NCBI RefSeq assembly: GCF_947495145.1
Contig: NZ_CANLXP010000006.1
Span: 112,865 to 176,864 of the forward strand
From: an uncultured Arthrobacter sp.
GTDB lineage: Bacteria > Actinomycetota > Actinomycetes > Actinomycetales > Micrococcaceae
Reading direction: 5' to 3'
DNA: 64,000 bases
Position 1 is the first letter of the stretch; every line of letters begins with the position of its first letter. Of this stretch, positions 27,636-37,347 are shown in pieces. A model generated the notes under the pieces. That model saw nothing but the letters and a program-made list of their open reading frames with translations. It was not told the DNA's origin and did not search any database. The translations under genes were made by a program, and so were the position numbers.

Positions 27636-28735
27636 GCGGGCCCGTGGGCGTCGGCATTATTGGCGCCGGCGTCATCAGCAAGGAGTACCTGACCAATCTC
27701 ACCGCGTTCCCCGACGTTCAGGTCCATATCGTCGCGGACCTCTTCCCGGACGCCGCCCGGGCGCGTGCCGAGGAGTTCGGGATCGCTGCCTCCGGGACTG
27801 TCGAGGACGCGCTCGCACACCCGGACGTCGACATCATCGTCAACCTGACCACTCCCGCCGCACATGTGCCGGTCGCCCTCGACGCTGTGGCTGCGGGGAA
27901 GCATGTCTGGAGTGAAAAACCGTTCTCGCTCGACCGCGAATCCGGCCGGTCCCTTCTGAAGGCCGCGTCCGACGCCGGCCTCCGCCTGGGCTGCGCCCCT
28001 GACACGTTCCTCGGCGCCGGCCTGCAAACGGGCCTCCGGATGATCCAGCGTGGGGACATCGGAGTGCCGCTTACAGCGTTGACCCTCATGCAGTCCCCCG
28101 GGCCTGAAGCCTGGCACCCCAACCCCGCCTTCCTGTTCCAGGAGGGCGCCGGCCCGCTTTTCGACATGGGCCCCTACTACCTGACAACCCTCGTTCAGAC
28201 TTTCGGTGCGATCGAGACCGTTGCTGCGCTCGGTTCACGGTCGCGGGAAACGCGCATTATCGGCTCCGGCCCGCGCGCCGGTGAGGAGTTCGCCGTCACC
28301 GTTCCGACCCATGTGAGCACCCTGGTGCAGTTCGAGCGCGGCGCTTCCGCCACGAGCAACTTCAGCTTCGATTCACCGCTTCCCCGGCACGGTTTCGTCG
28401 AGATCACCGGGTCGGAAGCCACAATCGCCTTCCCGGATCCCAACATGTTCGACGGCGACATCCGCCTCCACCGCCACGGCGCCGAAGACTGGGAGACCTT
28501 CCCGTCCGTCGGTTCCACCTACGGTCGCGGCACAGGCGTCCTCGACATGGCCCGCTCGATCCGCGCCGGCGTTCCACACCGCGCGCAGGGCGAAACCGCC
28601 TTCCACGTCCCGGACACCATGGCGTCGATCGCCGAATCGGTGGAGGGGCACGCGTTCGTTGACGTCGCCAGCTCAGCCGTTGCGGCCGAGCCCCTGCCCG
28701 AGGACTGGGACCCCACTACCCGCACTCTTTCCTGA
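27632..28735 (+). CDS. Gfo/Idh/MocA family oxidoreductase (second)
   Basis: The 367-residue protein has the Rossmann motif VGIIGAGVISKEYL and the Lys motif SEKPFS near residue 95. At the usual Asp-x3-His position it has FDMGPYYL, so a Tyr replaces the His. This variant is common in a branch of the family and may mark a different reaction direction, such as reduction of a keto-sugar. It is co-translated with the isomerase-like gene upstream and followed 22 bases later by another. Confidence 0.9.
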   Translation: MSGPVGVGIIGAGVISKEYLTNLTAFPDVQVHIVADLFPDAARARAEEFGIAASGTVEDALAHPDVDIIVNLTTPAAHVPVALDAVAAGKHVWSEKPFSLDRESGRSLLKAASDAGLRLGCAPDTFLGAGLQTGLRMIQRGDIGVPLTALTLMQSPGPEAWHPNPAFLFQEGAGPLFDMGPYYLTTLVQTFGAIETVAALGSRSRETRIIGSGPRAGEEFAVTVPTHVSTLVQFERGASATSNFSFDSPLPRHGFVEITGSEATIAFPDPNMFDGDIRLHRHGAEDWETFPSVGSTYGRGTGVLDMARSIRAGVPHRAQGETAFHVPDTMASIAESVEGHAFVDVASSAVAAEPLPEDWDPTTRTLS

Positions 28736-28757
28736 CCTACTACACAAGGAGAAAATC

Positions 28758-29756
28758 ATGGCACGCAATTTCACCCTGTTCACCGGGCAGTGGGCAGACC
28801 TGCCGTTCAAAAAGGTGGCCGAACTCGCCGGGCAGTGGGGGTATGACGGCCTTGAGATCGCAGTCTCCGGTGACCACCTCGACGCGTGGCGCTGGGACGA
28901 CGACGATTACATTCAGGATCGTCTCGACATCCTGGAGCGCAACAACCTGAAGGTGTGGACCATCTCGAACCACCTCAAAGGCCAGGCTGTTTGTGACAGC
29001 CCGATTGACTTCCGCCACGAAGCCATCGTGGGGCCGAAGGTCTGGGGAGACGGCGATCCCGAGGGCGTCCGGCAGCGCGCTGCGGAGGAAATGAAGCTCA
29101 CCGCCAAGCTCGCGCAGAAACTCGGTGTGAAGACGGTCGTCGGCTTCACCGGTTCCTCCATCTGGCAGTATGTCGCGATGTTCCCGCCGGTCAGCCAGGA
29201 CGTGATCGACGCCGGTTACCAGGACTTCGCCGACCGCTGGAACCCCATTCTCGACGTCTTCGATGACTGCGGCGTGCGGTTCGCGCACGAGGTGCACCCG
29301 TCAGAGATCGCGTATGACTACTGGTCCACCCGCCGGGCGCTCGACGCCGTCGGCAACCGTTCCGCTTTCGGGCTCAACTGGGACCCGAGCCACTTCATGT
29401 GGCAGCAGATCGACCCGGTAGCCTTCATTTCCGACTTCGCGGACCGGATCTACCACGTGGACTGCAAGGACACCAAGATGCGGATGGGGGGCGGCCGCAA
29501 CGGCATTCTCTCCTCACACCTGCCCTGGGGGGACCCCCGCCGGGGCTGGGACTTCGTCTCCACCGGACGCGGCGACGTGCCCTGGGAAGACAGCTTCAGG
29601 GCACTCACCGCCATCGGCTACGACGGGCCGATCTCGGTTGAATGGGAAGACGCCGGCATGGACCGCCTGGACGGAGCCCCCGAGGCGCTGGCCTTCCTCA
29701 AGAAGTTCGACTTCGCGCCGTCGTCGTTGTCCTTCGACGCCGCGTTCAAGCAGTAG
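28758..29756 (+). CDS. sugar phosphate isomerase/epimerase-family TIM-barrel protein (second)
   Basis: The start ATG 28758 has AAGGAG nine bases upstream. The 332-residue protein has metal-ligand segments [33 protein letters not shown] and [10 protein letters not shown], very typical for AP-endonuclease-2/xylose-isomerase barrels. It is longer than the 253-residue neighbour and belongs to a different branch. It completes a set of two dehydrogenases and two barrel proteins in one operon, the last gene before nadE. Confidence 0.9.
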   Translation: MARNFTLFTGQWADLPFKKVAELAGQWGYDGLEIAVSGDHLDAWRWDDDDYIQDRLDILERNNLKVWTISNHLKGQAVCDSPIDFRHEAIVGPKVWGDGDPEGVRQRAAEEMKLTAKLAQKLGVKTVVGFTGSSIWQYVAMFPPVSQDVIDAGYQDFADRWNPILDVFDDCGVRFAHEVHPSEIAYDYWSTRRALDAVGNRSAFGLNWDPSHFMWQQIDPVAFISDFADRIYHVDCKDTKMRMGGGRNGILSSHLPWGDPRRGWDFVSTGRGDVPWEDSFRALTAIGYDGPISVEWEDAGMDRLDGAPEALAFLKKFDFAPSSLSFDAAFKQ

Positions 29757-29771
29757 GCGCCTGGAGTTTAG

Positions 29772-29777
29772 TAGCCT
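29772..29777 (+). promoter_or_regulatory. -10 box for nadE, probable leaderless promoter
   Basis: TAGCCT ends seven bases before ATG 29785; no ribosome site lies between. It separates nadE transcriptionally from the sugar operon. Confidence 0.5.
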
Positions 29778-29784
29778 GTCCCCT

Positions 29785-30606
29785 ATGCGTGAACTCCAGA
29801 CGAAGATCATCGAGGAAATGGGCGTCCGGCCCGCCATTGACGCTGCGGAAGAGATCCGGCGCCGGATCGACTTCCTGAAGGACTATGTGCGCGCTACGGG
29901 CACCAAGGGCTTCGTGCTCGGAATCAGCGGCGGCCTGGACTCCACTCTCGCGGGCAAGCTGGCGCAGCTGGCGGCCGAGGAGCTGCGGGCTGACGGTACG
30001 GATGCCACCTTCGTCGCTGCGCGCCTGCCGTACAACGTCCAGCATGATGAGGACGATGCCCAGGCGGCTCTGGCGTTCATCGATCCGGACCGGTCTGTCG
30101 TTTACAACGTCGCTCCCGCCGTCGACGGTTTCCAGCGTGAGTTCACCAGCGCTGCCGGTAATGAAATGTCCGATTTCAACAAGGGCAACGTCAAGGCGCG
30201 CGTACGGATGGTGGCGCAGTACGCCCTTGCCGGCGATGACAACCTGCTGGTCATCGGCACCGACCACGGCGCGGAGTCAGTCACGGGATTCTTCACCAAG
30301 TACGGCGACGGCGGGGCGGACATCCTTCCGCTGTTCGGACTGAACAAGAGGCAGAACCGCCAAGTGCTGAAGGAACTCGGCGCGGAAGAGCGCCTGTACA
30401 ACAAGATTCCCACCGCAGACCTGCTCGATGAGAACCCGGGCCAGACCGACGAGCATGAGCTTGGCCTCACCTACGAGCAGATCGACGACTACCTCGAGGG
30501 CCGGGACGTCCCCGAGGAAGCTGCGCACTCGATCGAGCGCCGCTACCTCATGACCCGGCACAAGCGGACGGTTCCGGTTTCCATCCACGATTCCTGGTGG
30601 CGCTGA
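29785..30606 (+). CDS. nadE: ammonia-dependent NAD+ synthetase
   Basis: This cytosolic enzyme amidates nicotinate adenine dinucleotide to NAD+ with ATP and ammonia. The 273-residue protein matches the short NadE without glutaminase domain. The ATP P-loop is [18 protein letters not shown] (about residues 45-62), and [23 protein letters not shown] plus the C-terminal KRTVP are family marks. Long upstream extensions run back into the isomerase gene and are not used. Confidence 0.96.
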   Translation: MRELQTKIIEEMGVRPAIDAAEEIRRRIDFLKDYVRATGTKGFVLGISGGLDSTLAGKLAQLAAEELRADGTDATFVAARLPYNVQHDEDDAQAALAFIDPDRSVVYNVAPAVDGFQREFTSAAGNEMSDFNKGNVKARVRMVAQYALAGDDNLLVIGTDHGAESVTGFFTKYGDGGADILPLFGLNKRQNRQVLKELGAEERLYNKIPTADLLDENPGQTDEHELGLTYEQIDDYLEGRDVPEEAAHSIERRYLMTRHKRTVPVSIHDSWWR

Positions 30607-30611
30607 TTAGG

Positions 30612-30617
30612 TAACGT
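30612..30617 (+). promoter_or_regulatory. -10 box for xthA, probable leaderless promoter
   Basis: TAACGT ends seven bases before the GTG start at 30625, in the 18-bp gap after nadE. Confidence 0.5.
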
Positions 30618-30624
30618 AGCTTCT

Positions 30625-31425
30625 GTGAAGATCGCTACCTGGAACGTCAATTCCCTCCGAGCCCGTGCCGACCGCGTGGAAGCCTGGCTTGACCGCTCCG
30701 ATGTGGACGTCCTTGCCATCCAGGAAACCAAATGCAAAGACGACAACTTCCCCTGGGACATGTTCGAGAAGAGCGGCTACGAGGTGGCCCACTTCGGAAT
30801 GAGCCAGTGGAACGGCGTCGCCATCGCGTCCCGGGTTGGGCTGACCGACGTCGAGCGCACGTTCCCGGACCAGCCGGTGTTCGGCAAGGACACGGACCCG
30901 GTGCAGGAGGCCCGCGCGATCGGCGCCACGTGTGGCGGCGTTCGAGTCTGGAGCCTGTACGTTCCGAACGGGCGGGCGCTCGGAGACCCGCATATGGCCT
31001 ATAAGGTGGAGTGGCTGGAGCTGCTCCGCAAGCACGCCGTCGGGCTGCTGGAATCCGACCCCTCAGCCCAGGTGGCGCTAACCGGCGACTGGAACATTGC
31101 GCCCCAGGATGAGGATGTCTGGGACATTGACCTCTTCCTCAACAACGGCTACACCCATGTCAGCCCGCCGGAGCGCGCCGCGTTCCATGCCTTCGAGAAT
31201 TCCGGCTTCACCGACGTCGTCCGCCCGCATACCCCCGGCCCCGGCGTCTACACCTACTGGGACTACAAGCAGCTGAGTTTCCCCAAGCGCATGGGCATGC
31301 GAATCGACTTCATCCTGACCTCGCCCGCCCTCGCCGAGCGCGTCCGCGGCGCATCAATCGACCGTGAGGAACGCAAGGGCAAGGGCGCATCAGACCACGC
31401 ACCGGTCATTGTGGAGCTGACCTGA
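30625..31425 (+). CDS. xthA: exodeoxyribonuclease III / AP endonuclease
   Basis: This DNA-repair enzyme nicks abasic sites and degrades DNA 3' to 5'. The 266-residue protein shows KIATWNVNSLRAR, IQETKC with the metal Glu, LYVPNGRALG, LTGDWNIAP and the C-terminal SDHAPVIVEL with the catalytic Asp-His. The GTG start has a -10 box right before it. Confidence 0.95.
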   Translation: MKIATWNVNSLRARADRVEAWLDRSDVDVLAIQETKCKDDNFPWDMFEKSGYEVAHFGMSQWNGVAIASRVGLTDVERTFPDQPVFGKDTDPVQEARAIGATCGGVRVWSLYVPNGRALGDPHMAYKVEWLELLRKHAVGLLESDPSAQVALTGDWNIAPQDEDVWDIDLFLNNGYTHVSPPERAAFHAFENSGFTDVVRPHTPGPGVYTYWDYKQLSFPKRMGMRIDFILTSPALAERVRGASIDREERKGKGASDHAPVIVELT

Positions 31426-31428
31426 CCC

Positions 31429-32277
31429 ATGGCTGACGTACCGGGCACGGGCCGCAGCTTTCCCTACGTCTCTTTCCTGCGAATTTACGAACCGCTCGAT
31501 GCCTTCAGTGACGCGCAACAGCTCGCCATCCTCGAACAGCGCACCCGTAGGCGCAGGGTCACCGAACACCTGGACCGCTTGGACGCCCTTCGCCGCATCA
31601 CGCGTGCGGTCTCCGACCCCTTCCCCCACCATGCCCAGGACCTCGTGCGTGTGCTGCATTTCCCCCGCAGCAACGGCACCACTGCGCCCTACTACTGCCC
31701 CAACCAGCTCGCGGTACGCACCTTCCTGGCCGCCGAATCCCTGGAGCAGACCATTCGCGGTCCGCTGATGGACGTGCTCCTTCCCGAGGTTTCCCGTGAA
31801 GCCCATCAGGCGCGGCTGGACCCGGAAACCCTGGCCGATTCCACCGCAAAGCTGCATACCCGGTCGGCCACCTGGGGGGTCCCCTTCGCCTGGTTTGTGC
31901 TCATCCACGAGGACGACCTCACGGAGGTGGTTGACGACGACGGCGAGGTCCACACCGTCCGCGTCGCGGTGACCATCGGCGAGGGGATTGACCGTGCCAG
32001 GCGGGCGTCCGCCAGCCTCGCCATTGCCGCCCCGGAACTGGACCTGCTTGAAGAGCTGAGCGAAATTACGGAGTGGCTTGAGTCCTTCCGTCGTGATGCC
32101 ATCGTCGAGCTGGATTACGGGCCGGTGGCGGATCTGGTGTTCCCTGACGAGTCCCCCATGGACGTCCGGATGGGCATCGAGTGCCTCGCGGAAGCGGACA
32201 TGACCGGCGCGGCCGCCGCGTACCGCCGCCTCGCGTCACGGTGGGTTCCCATCCGCCAGCTCGCCCGCGCCTCCTGA
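31429..32277 (+). CDS. conserved hypothetical protein (282 aa)
   Basis: It starts three bases after xthA ends and is likely co-transcribed. The product is soluble, rich in charged and Leu residues, with a helical C-terminal half that includes ELDLLEELSEITEWLESFRRD. The middle has a segment WGVPFAWFVLIHEDDLTEV. I do not recognise the family; similar proteins are typical of Micrococcales next to xthA. No catalytic motif or membrane segment is visible. Confidence 0.75.
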   Translation: MADVPGTGRSFPYVSFLRIYEPLDAFSDAQQLAILEQRTRRRRVTEHLDRLDALRRITRAVSDPFPHHAQDLVRVLHFPRSNGTTAPYYCPNQLAVRTFLAAESLEQTIRGPLMDVLLPEVSREAHQARLDPETLADSTAKLHTRSATWGVPFAWFVLIHEDDLTEVVDDDGEVHTVRVAVTIGEGIDRARRASASLAIAAPELDLLEELSEITEWLESFRRDAIVELDYGPVADLVFPDESPMDVRMGIECLAEADMTGAAAAYRRLASRWVPIRQLARAS

Positions 32278-32297
32278 CTGAGCGGGTGCAGCAGCAC

Positions 32298-33578
32298 ATG
32301 CAGCTCCGCCGGAACCGCGCTTTTGTCCGGTTCTGGCTCGCCTCGACGGTGTCGGACTTCGGCACCTACCTCACCACCGTGGCGCTCTCCGTGCTCATCC
32401 TGGTCACGCTGGACGGGACGGCCCTGGATCAGGGCGCCGTCAATGCCGCCCGCTGGCTTCCCTACCTGCTCTTCGGTTTGCTGGCCGGCGTGCTGGTGGA
32501 CCGCTTCCGCCGGCGCACCGTGCTGGTGGCGGCGGATCTGGGACGCGCAGCGGTCCTCGCCGCACTGTGTCTGTTCGCACTTCTGGGCTCTGCGTCCATT
32601 CCATTGCTGGTGGTGTTGATGTTTCTGTTCGGCACCCTCGCCCTGGCCGGTGACGCGGCCTATCAGTCCTTCCTTCCCCAGTTGGTGGCCCGGCCCCGGT
32701 TGGTCCACGCGAACGCCCGGCTGCAGCAGAGTGAAACGGTGGCTCAGGCCTCGGGCGGGGCGGTCGCCGGCGCGGTCGTCGCTCTCGTCAGTGCGCCCTT
32801 CGCGCTCCTTATCGACGCGCTCAGCTACCTGCTCTCCGGCCTTGTGCTGCTCACCGTTCCTTCCCGTGAACCGCCGATCACCAGTACGACGACGGTGCGC
32901 AGCCGGATCGCCGAGGGCCTGCGGTGGATTTACGGACACCGGATGCTCCGGCCCCTGGCGCTAAGCACTCACGTCTGGTTCGTCGGCTCAGCGATGCTCG
33001 GCACGGTCCTCCCTGCGCTGATCCTGAAGGAACTCCAGCTCGGCGCCCTCGGTTTGGGCCTGGTCCTTGGCGGAGCAGGCATCGGCGCAGTGCTCGGCAC
33101 CACGCTGTCGCCGGGCTGGGGCGAACGCTGGCGTCTTGGGCGGGTCATGGTGGCGGCGCGGCTGATTCAGCCGGCCGCCGTCGTCGTCGTGGTTATTGCA
33201 CCGCTGATAGCGGCTGGGCAGACGGGCGGCGGGAGCATCGAAAGCTGGCCGCCCGCGGTGTGGGCGGCGTTCGCGTGCGCGTTCCTCGGTCAGTTCCTCT
33301 TCGGGCTGGCGATGGGAGCTGAAGGGCCGCTGGAAATGGGGTATTGGCAGGGAGTCACCCCGGACGCGCTGACCGCCCGAATGAGCGCAACGAGACGGTC
33401 CGTGAACCGCGGCATGATCGTGGTGGGCGCTCCGCTGGGAGGCTTGCTGGCAACGGCGTTCGGTCCCGTCGTCGCGCTCGGTTTCGCCGCCGGTATTCTG
33501 CTGCTGGCCGCGCTGATCCTGGCGCTGTCACCGTTCCAAACGGCATCAGTCGAAGACGCAACCGAAGCGGTCAGCTAA
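32298..33578 (+). CDS. MFS transporter (EntS/MFS_3-like exporter)
   Basis: From ATG 32298 the product has 426 residues (a GTG at 32286 adds four). It has about 12 hydrophobic segments with N-terminal RNRAFVRFWLASTVSDFGTY, typical of the MFS_3 group. VDRFRRRTVLVAADLGRAAVL is the loop 2-3 motif, and RLQQSETVAQASGGAVAG opens the later helices. Family members export siderophores or drugs. The gene overlaps the convergent AlaX gene by eight bases. No SD sequence supports either start. Confidence 0.85.
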   Translation: MQLRRNRAFVRFWLASTVSDFGTYLTTVALSVLILVTLDGTALDQGAVNAARWLPYLLFGLLAGVLVDRFRRRTVLVAADLGRAAVLAALCLFALLGSASIPLLVVLMFLFGTLALAGDAAYQSFLPQLVARPRLVHANARLQQSETVAQASGGAVAGAVVALVSAPFALLIDALSYLLSGLVLLTVPSREPPITSTTTVRSRIAEGLRWIYGHRMLRPLALSTHVWFVGSAMLGTVLPALILKELQLGALGLGLVLGGAGIGAVLGTTLSPGWGERWRLGRVMVAARLIQPAAVVVVVIAPLIAAGQTGGGSIESWPPAVWAAFACAFLGQFLFGLAMGAEGPLEMGYWQGVTPDALTARMSATRRSVNRGMIVVGAPLGGLLATAFGPVVALGFAAGILLLAALILALSPFQTASVEDATEAVS

Positions 33579-34329
33579 CGCCCTCCACCGCATACGACAC
33601 CTTGGTGACGCCCTTCTTCGACTTGATCTTGGGAATGCTCAGCCTGCCGACGTCGGTCACATCGCGGACGTGGGTCCCGCCGCATGGCACGCCGAAGGTC
33701 TCGTTGTAGAGAACAATCCGCGCCGGCTTGTTGGTCGGGATGTTGTCTGGAACGTGCCGGCAGTATTCACCCATCTCGGCCACCGGCATGAACCTGATCT
33801 CGTTGCGGCTGCCTTCCCCGATTACCTTTGCTACCTCGTTCTCGATGCGCTGCCGAATCTCCTCCACGTCGCCGGGCACCTCACCGCTGTACTCGACGAA
33901 GGACATATGCGGGTAGTGCGCGCCCTTCCCGGGTACCCAGGGCAGCGCCAGCCGTTCGACAGCGAGGTCAACGATGTGGCCTGCGGAATGGAGCCGGGTG
34001 TTGACCGCCCTCCGGTCGGCGTCCACTTCCAGTACGACGCCGGCGCCTACGGATATTCCTGCGTCCAGCGCTGCTTCGCCCACTCCTCCGCCCGGACCCA
34101 GGTGGTGAACCACACCGTGCTCGTCCAGACGGACCTCGTCAACAGTGAACGCGGCGTCTCCTGCTCGGATTGTCCCGATGTCCCAATCCTGTCCGCCGCC
34201 GCGGGGGTAGAAGCAGGTGCGGTCCAGCATGAGGTCAACGCGACCGTCGTCGGCCGTGGTGACGGCGGTAACGGTTGCGGAATTGGTCAGCACATCGAAG
34301 TCGTCAAGGTAGAGGAGTTCCGTAGCCAT
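33571..34329 (-). CDS. AlaX-type alanyl-tRNA editing hydrolase
   Basis: This zinc enzyme removes mischarged serine or glycine from tRNA-Ala in trans. The 252-residue protein has the editing-domain zinc ligands: LHSAGHIVDLAV with the HxxxH pair (about residues 115-119) and VPCGGTHVRDV with Cys-x3-His near residue 215. RTCFYPRGGGQDWDIG is the conserved N-terminal piece also found in AlaRS. It lacks the synthetase catalytic core, as expected for AlaX. Confidence 0.88.
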   Translation of the reverse strand: MATELLYLDDFDVLTNSATVTAVTTADDGRVDLMLDRTCFYPRGGGQDWDIGTIRAGDAAFTVDEVRLDEHGVVHHLGPGGGVGEAALDAGISVGAGVVLEVDADRRAVNTRLHSAGHIVDLAVERLALPWVPGKGAHYPHMSFVEYSGEVPGDVEEIRQRIENEVAKVIGEGSRNEIRFMPVAEMGEYCRHVPDNIPTNKPARIVLYNETFGVPCGGTHVRDVTDVGRLSIPKIKSKKGVTKVSYAVEGVS

Positions 34330-34336
34330 GCGTACC

Positions 34337-34342
34337 AGCCTA
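34337..34342 (-). promoter_or_regulatory. -10 box for the AlaX-type gene, probable leaderless promoter
   Basis: TAGGCT on the minus strand ends seven bases before ATG 34329. Confidence 0.5.
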
Positions 34343-34372
34343 GCGACCGTTCCCAGCCGGTGTGGGCAACGG

Positions 34373-35407
34373 TCAGCGGGGCGCCGGTCCGGTCGACGTG
34401 CGCTGGATGAGCTCGTGGGGCTGCGTGGGCGGCTTCAGCACGGGCACCGCACCCTCAAGCTCACTCAGCAGGAGTTCAGCGGCGAAAGCGCCCTGCTCCT
34501 CCGGTTTCTGCCGCACCGTGGTTACGCCCATGGGCTCCGCGAACTCGTGGTCATCGATGCCGACGATCGACAGTTCAGCGGGCACACTGATTCCCAGCTC
34601 TGCGGCAGCGACCAGCGCGCCGAAAGCCATTTCATCCGACGAGCAGAAGAGCGCAGTGGGCCGCTCCCGTACGGTCGCGAGCATTCGCTTGACGGCCACT
34701 TTCGCCTCGCTGAAGCGGAAGTCGCCAAACACGGACCACTCATCCCGGATGGGCAGGTTGTGTGCCGCCATGGCCGCCAGATAGGCCTCCTCGCGGATCC
34801 TCGGTACCTCGAAGGAGAGCCCGTCGTCGCCCCCGCCGCGCACGTGGCCGATCTTCGTGTGCCCAAGGGAAATGAGGTGCTCGACGGCGTCGCTCACCGC
34901 ACCGGCGTCGTCGATACCCACGTGCCGCACGCCCTGAACAGAGCCGCCCACCACTATCGTGGGCGACTCCAGTTCGCGTAGCGACCGGTGCTCGGCCTCA
35001 GTGAGCTCCATGCACATCACCAGAAGCGCGTCGATCCTTTTCCTCAGGATCGACCGGTGAAAAACCCGCTCGCGGTTCATCCCGGTTCCGCCCAGACTGA
35101 ACACAATGAGGTCGTATCCCGCAGCCCTCAGCTGGCGGTCCACTCCCTCAAGGACAGCGGAAAAGTACCAGCGTTCGATCTGTGGCAGGAGCACGCCCAT
35201 CGCCATGGTGCGCCCGGATGCCAGTCCGGACGCCGCCGACGACGGCACGTACCCGAGTTCCTGGGCGGCGGTCAGGACCCGGGCGCGGGTGCCGGCCGAC
35301 ACGCCGGCCAGCCCCCGCAGGGCACGCGACACCGTCGCGGTTGAGACCCCCGTGGCTACCGCAACATCCTCGATGCCGGTCACGGTTGCATCAGCCCTTG
35401 AGACCAC
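34373..35407 (-). CDS. LacI family regulator of the alpha-glucoside locus
   Basis: The 344-residue protein has a LacI helix-turn-helix (IEDVAVATGVSTATVSRALRG, residues about 12-32, with hinge AASGLASGRTMAMGVLLPQIE) and a periplasmic-binding-like sensor (GHTKIGHVRGGG, ALFCSSDEMAFGAL, VGIDDHEFAEPMGVTTVRQ). The GTG start at 35407 overlaps the permease end by 17 bases; GTG 35383 is an alternative. It is the last gene of the ABC operon, so it is likely autoregulated. A perfect LacI-type operator lies in the divergent promoter at 38816. Confidence 0.93.
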   Translation of the reverse strand: MVSRADATVTGIEDVAVATGVSTATVSRALRGLAGVSAGTRARVLTAAQELGYVPSSAASGLASGRTMAMGVLLPQIERWYFSAVLEGVDRQLRAAGYDLIVFSLGGTGMNRERVFHRSILRKRIDALLVMCMELTEAEHRSLRELESPTIVVGGSVQGVRHVGIDDAGAVSDAVEHLISLGHTKIGHVRGGGDDGLSFEVPRIREEAYLAAMAAHNLPIRDEWSVFGDFRFSEAKVAVKRMLATVRERPTALFCSSDEMAFGALVAAAELGISVPAELSIVGIDDHEFAEPMGVTTVRQKPEEQGAFAAELLLSELEGAVPVLKPPTQPHELIQRTSTGPAPR

Positions 35408-36347
35408 CAGCCAGCAGCCCGCGGACGAAGTACCTTTGCAGTCCGAAGAAGACCAGCAGCGGGACGATCATCGAAACGAACGCGCCTGCTGTCAGCCGGT
35501 GCCATTCGCCGCCGCGCGTTCCGGTGAGCTCAGCGAGCCGTTGGGTAATCGGCGCAACATCGCCGGTTCCTCCGGAGAACACCAACGCCACCAACAGGTC
35601 ATTCCAGACCCACAGGAACTGGAAAATCGCGTAGGACGCCAGAGCCGGCACCGACAGCGGGATGATGATCCGCCAGAAAATGGTGGCGTGTCCGGCACCG
35701 TCCACCCTCGCCGCCTCGATAACTTCACCGGGAATCTCCGCGATGAAATTGTGCAGCAGGAAGATGGCCAGCGGCAGCGCGAAGATCGTGTGCGCAATCC
35801 AGAGCTGGGCGTAGGATCCGGACGGAAGAAGCTCGAATTCGCCGATCTTCAGGTTGACGAACAGGGTCAGCAGGGGAATCAGCGCCATCTGCAGCGGAAT
35901 GATCTGCAGGGCAAAGATGAACACAAACAGTGTGTCCTTGCCCCGGAACCGGCTCCAGGCGAAGATGTACGCCGCCATTGAAGCGATGACGAGCGGGATC
36001 AACGTTGCCGGGATGACGATAGCCAGGGAGTTGATGAAGTACTGGCCGAGGTTTGGAGACTGGCTGCCGCCTGAGACAAGAACGTCGGAGTAGTTGTCGA
36101 GTGTGAATTCGAAGTTCGCCAGTACGTTCCACCAACCGTTCTGGTTGATGTTCTCCTCCGGCCTGAACGAGGAGATGAACAGTCCGGCAGTCGGAACGGT
36201 CCACACGACGGCGATAATGACAGCGGCGATGGTGGCGCCGCGCGAGGTGAGCTTTTGTTTGACCCGCTTGGCGATCGGCGGCTGTATCGCAGTGTCTTCC
36301 CCGGTGTCTTTGGTGCCCATCGCTGGGACAGCTGGTGTCGAGGTCAT
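35391..36347 (-). CDS. aglG: alpha-glucoside ABC transporter permease (AglG/MalG type)
   Basis: The 318-residue protein has six predicted membrane helices and the EAA loop (EVIEAARVDGAGHATIFWRIIIPLS) that contacts the ATPase. The N-terminal 45 residues are polar and cytoplasmic. It overlaps the upstream permease by four bases and pairs with it. No ATPase gene is present, so a shared MsiK-like ATPase elsewhere in the genome is expected. Confidence 0.9.
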   Translation of the reverse strand: MTSTPAVPAMGTKDTGEDTAIQPPIAKRVKQKLTSRGATIAAVIIAVVWTVPTAGLFISSFRPEENINQNGWWNVLANFEFTLDNYSDVLVSGGSQSPNLGQYFINSLAIVIPATLIPLVIASMAAYIFAWSRFRGKDTLFVFIFALQIIPLQMALIPLLTLFVNLKIGEFELLPSGSYAQLWIAHTIFALPLAIFLLHNFIAEIPGEVIEAARVDGAGHATIFWRIIIPLSVPALASYAIFQFLWVWNDLLVALVFSGGTGDVAPITQRLAELTGTRGGEWHRLTAGAFVSMIVPLLVFFGLQRYFVRGLLAGGLKG

Positions 36348-37309
36348 CGAATTTCCTTCTGCTTCTTGAGCACGCGGGCGTTGTAAATGACCACGGGCAG
36401 CACCATCAGGAACAGAATCAGCGCCAACGCTGCGCCGCGGCCGGGCTCATTGGCCCGGAATGCCTGGGTGTACATCTCGTTCGCAATCACCGAGGTGTCG
36501 TAGTTTCCAGCCGTCATTGTCCGCACAATGTCGAAGACCTTCAGGGTGATGATGGTGATCGTTGTAACCACCACAACCAGTGCTCCCCGGATGGACGGGA
36601 TGGTGATGCTCCAGAACTGCTGCCAGGCAGTAGCGCCGTCCAGGCGTGATGCCTCCACAATGTCGGCGGGGATGCCCTTGATCGCCGCTGAGAGGATCAC
36701 CATCGCGAAACCGACCTGGATCCACACCATCACGGCGATGAGGAAGAAGGTGTTTCCCGGCGCCTCGAGCAGGAACTGGCGGGGCTCGCTGCCGAACCAG
36801 ACGAGGATCTGGTTGACCAGCCCGATCTGCTCCTGTTCCGCGCCACGGTAGGCGTACATGAAGTTCCAGATAATGCCTGCGCCCACCATCGAGATGGCCA
36901 TCGGCATGAAGACGAGGGCCTTCAGCACCCTCTCGCCGTGGGCCTTGTCGATGAAGACGGCATACACGAGCCCGATGATCGTCGAGATGGTCGGTACCAG
37001 AATCACCCACAGCACCGTGTTCCGGAGAGTGACCAGGGCCGTCGGCTCCGTGAACATCCAGATGAAGTTGTCGATGCCGTTGATGTTGCCGTCGCGATCG
37101 GTGAACGCGAGGAAAGTGGTCTGCAGCGCCGGCCAGACCATGCCAATGATGAGCAGGATTGCAGCGGGCGCCAGGAACCCGATGATCGTTGCCTTGTCAC
37201 GGAATGACTTGGGTGCGCGGTCCACCAGCAGCATGATGATCCCGATAACGGCGGCGAAGATCGCCATGGCGATTACCACCTGAAGGAATTTCTCGCCGAG
37301 ATCCTCCAT
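36344..37309 (-). CDS. aglF: alpha-glucoside ABC transporter permease (AglF/MalF type)
   Basis: The 321-residue protein has eight or so hydrophobic segments. The EAA loop DIVEASRLDGATAWQQFWSITIPSI is near residues 225-250. The segment RNTVLWVILVPTISTIIGL is typical of the AglF branch. The start ATG 37309 has AAGGAGG nine bases upstream. It is the middle gene of the importer operon between the binding protein and AglG. Confidence 0.9.
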   Translation of the reverse strand: MEDLGEKFLQVVIAMAIFAAVIGIIMLLVDRAPKSFRDKATIIGFLAPAAILLIIGMVWPALQTTFLAFTDRDGNINGIDNFIWMFTEPTALVTLRNTVLWVILVPTISTIIGLVYAVFIDKAHGERVLKALVFMPMAISMVGAGIIWNFMYAYRGAEQEQIGLVNQILVWFGSEPRQFLLEAPGNTFFLIAVMVWIQVGFAMVILSAAIKGIPADIVEASRLDGATAWQQFWSITIPSIRGALVVVVTTITIITLKVFDIVRTMTAGNYDTSVIANEMYTQAFRANEPGRGAALALILFLMVLPVVIYNARVLKKQKEIR

Positions 37310-37347
37310 AGCGCAGCCTCCTTGCTGGGTGCGGTTGAATATCAGGA

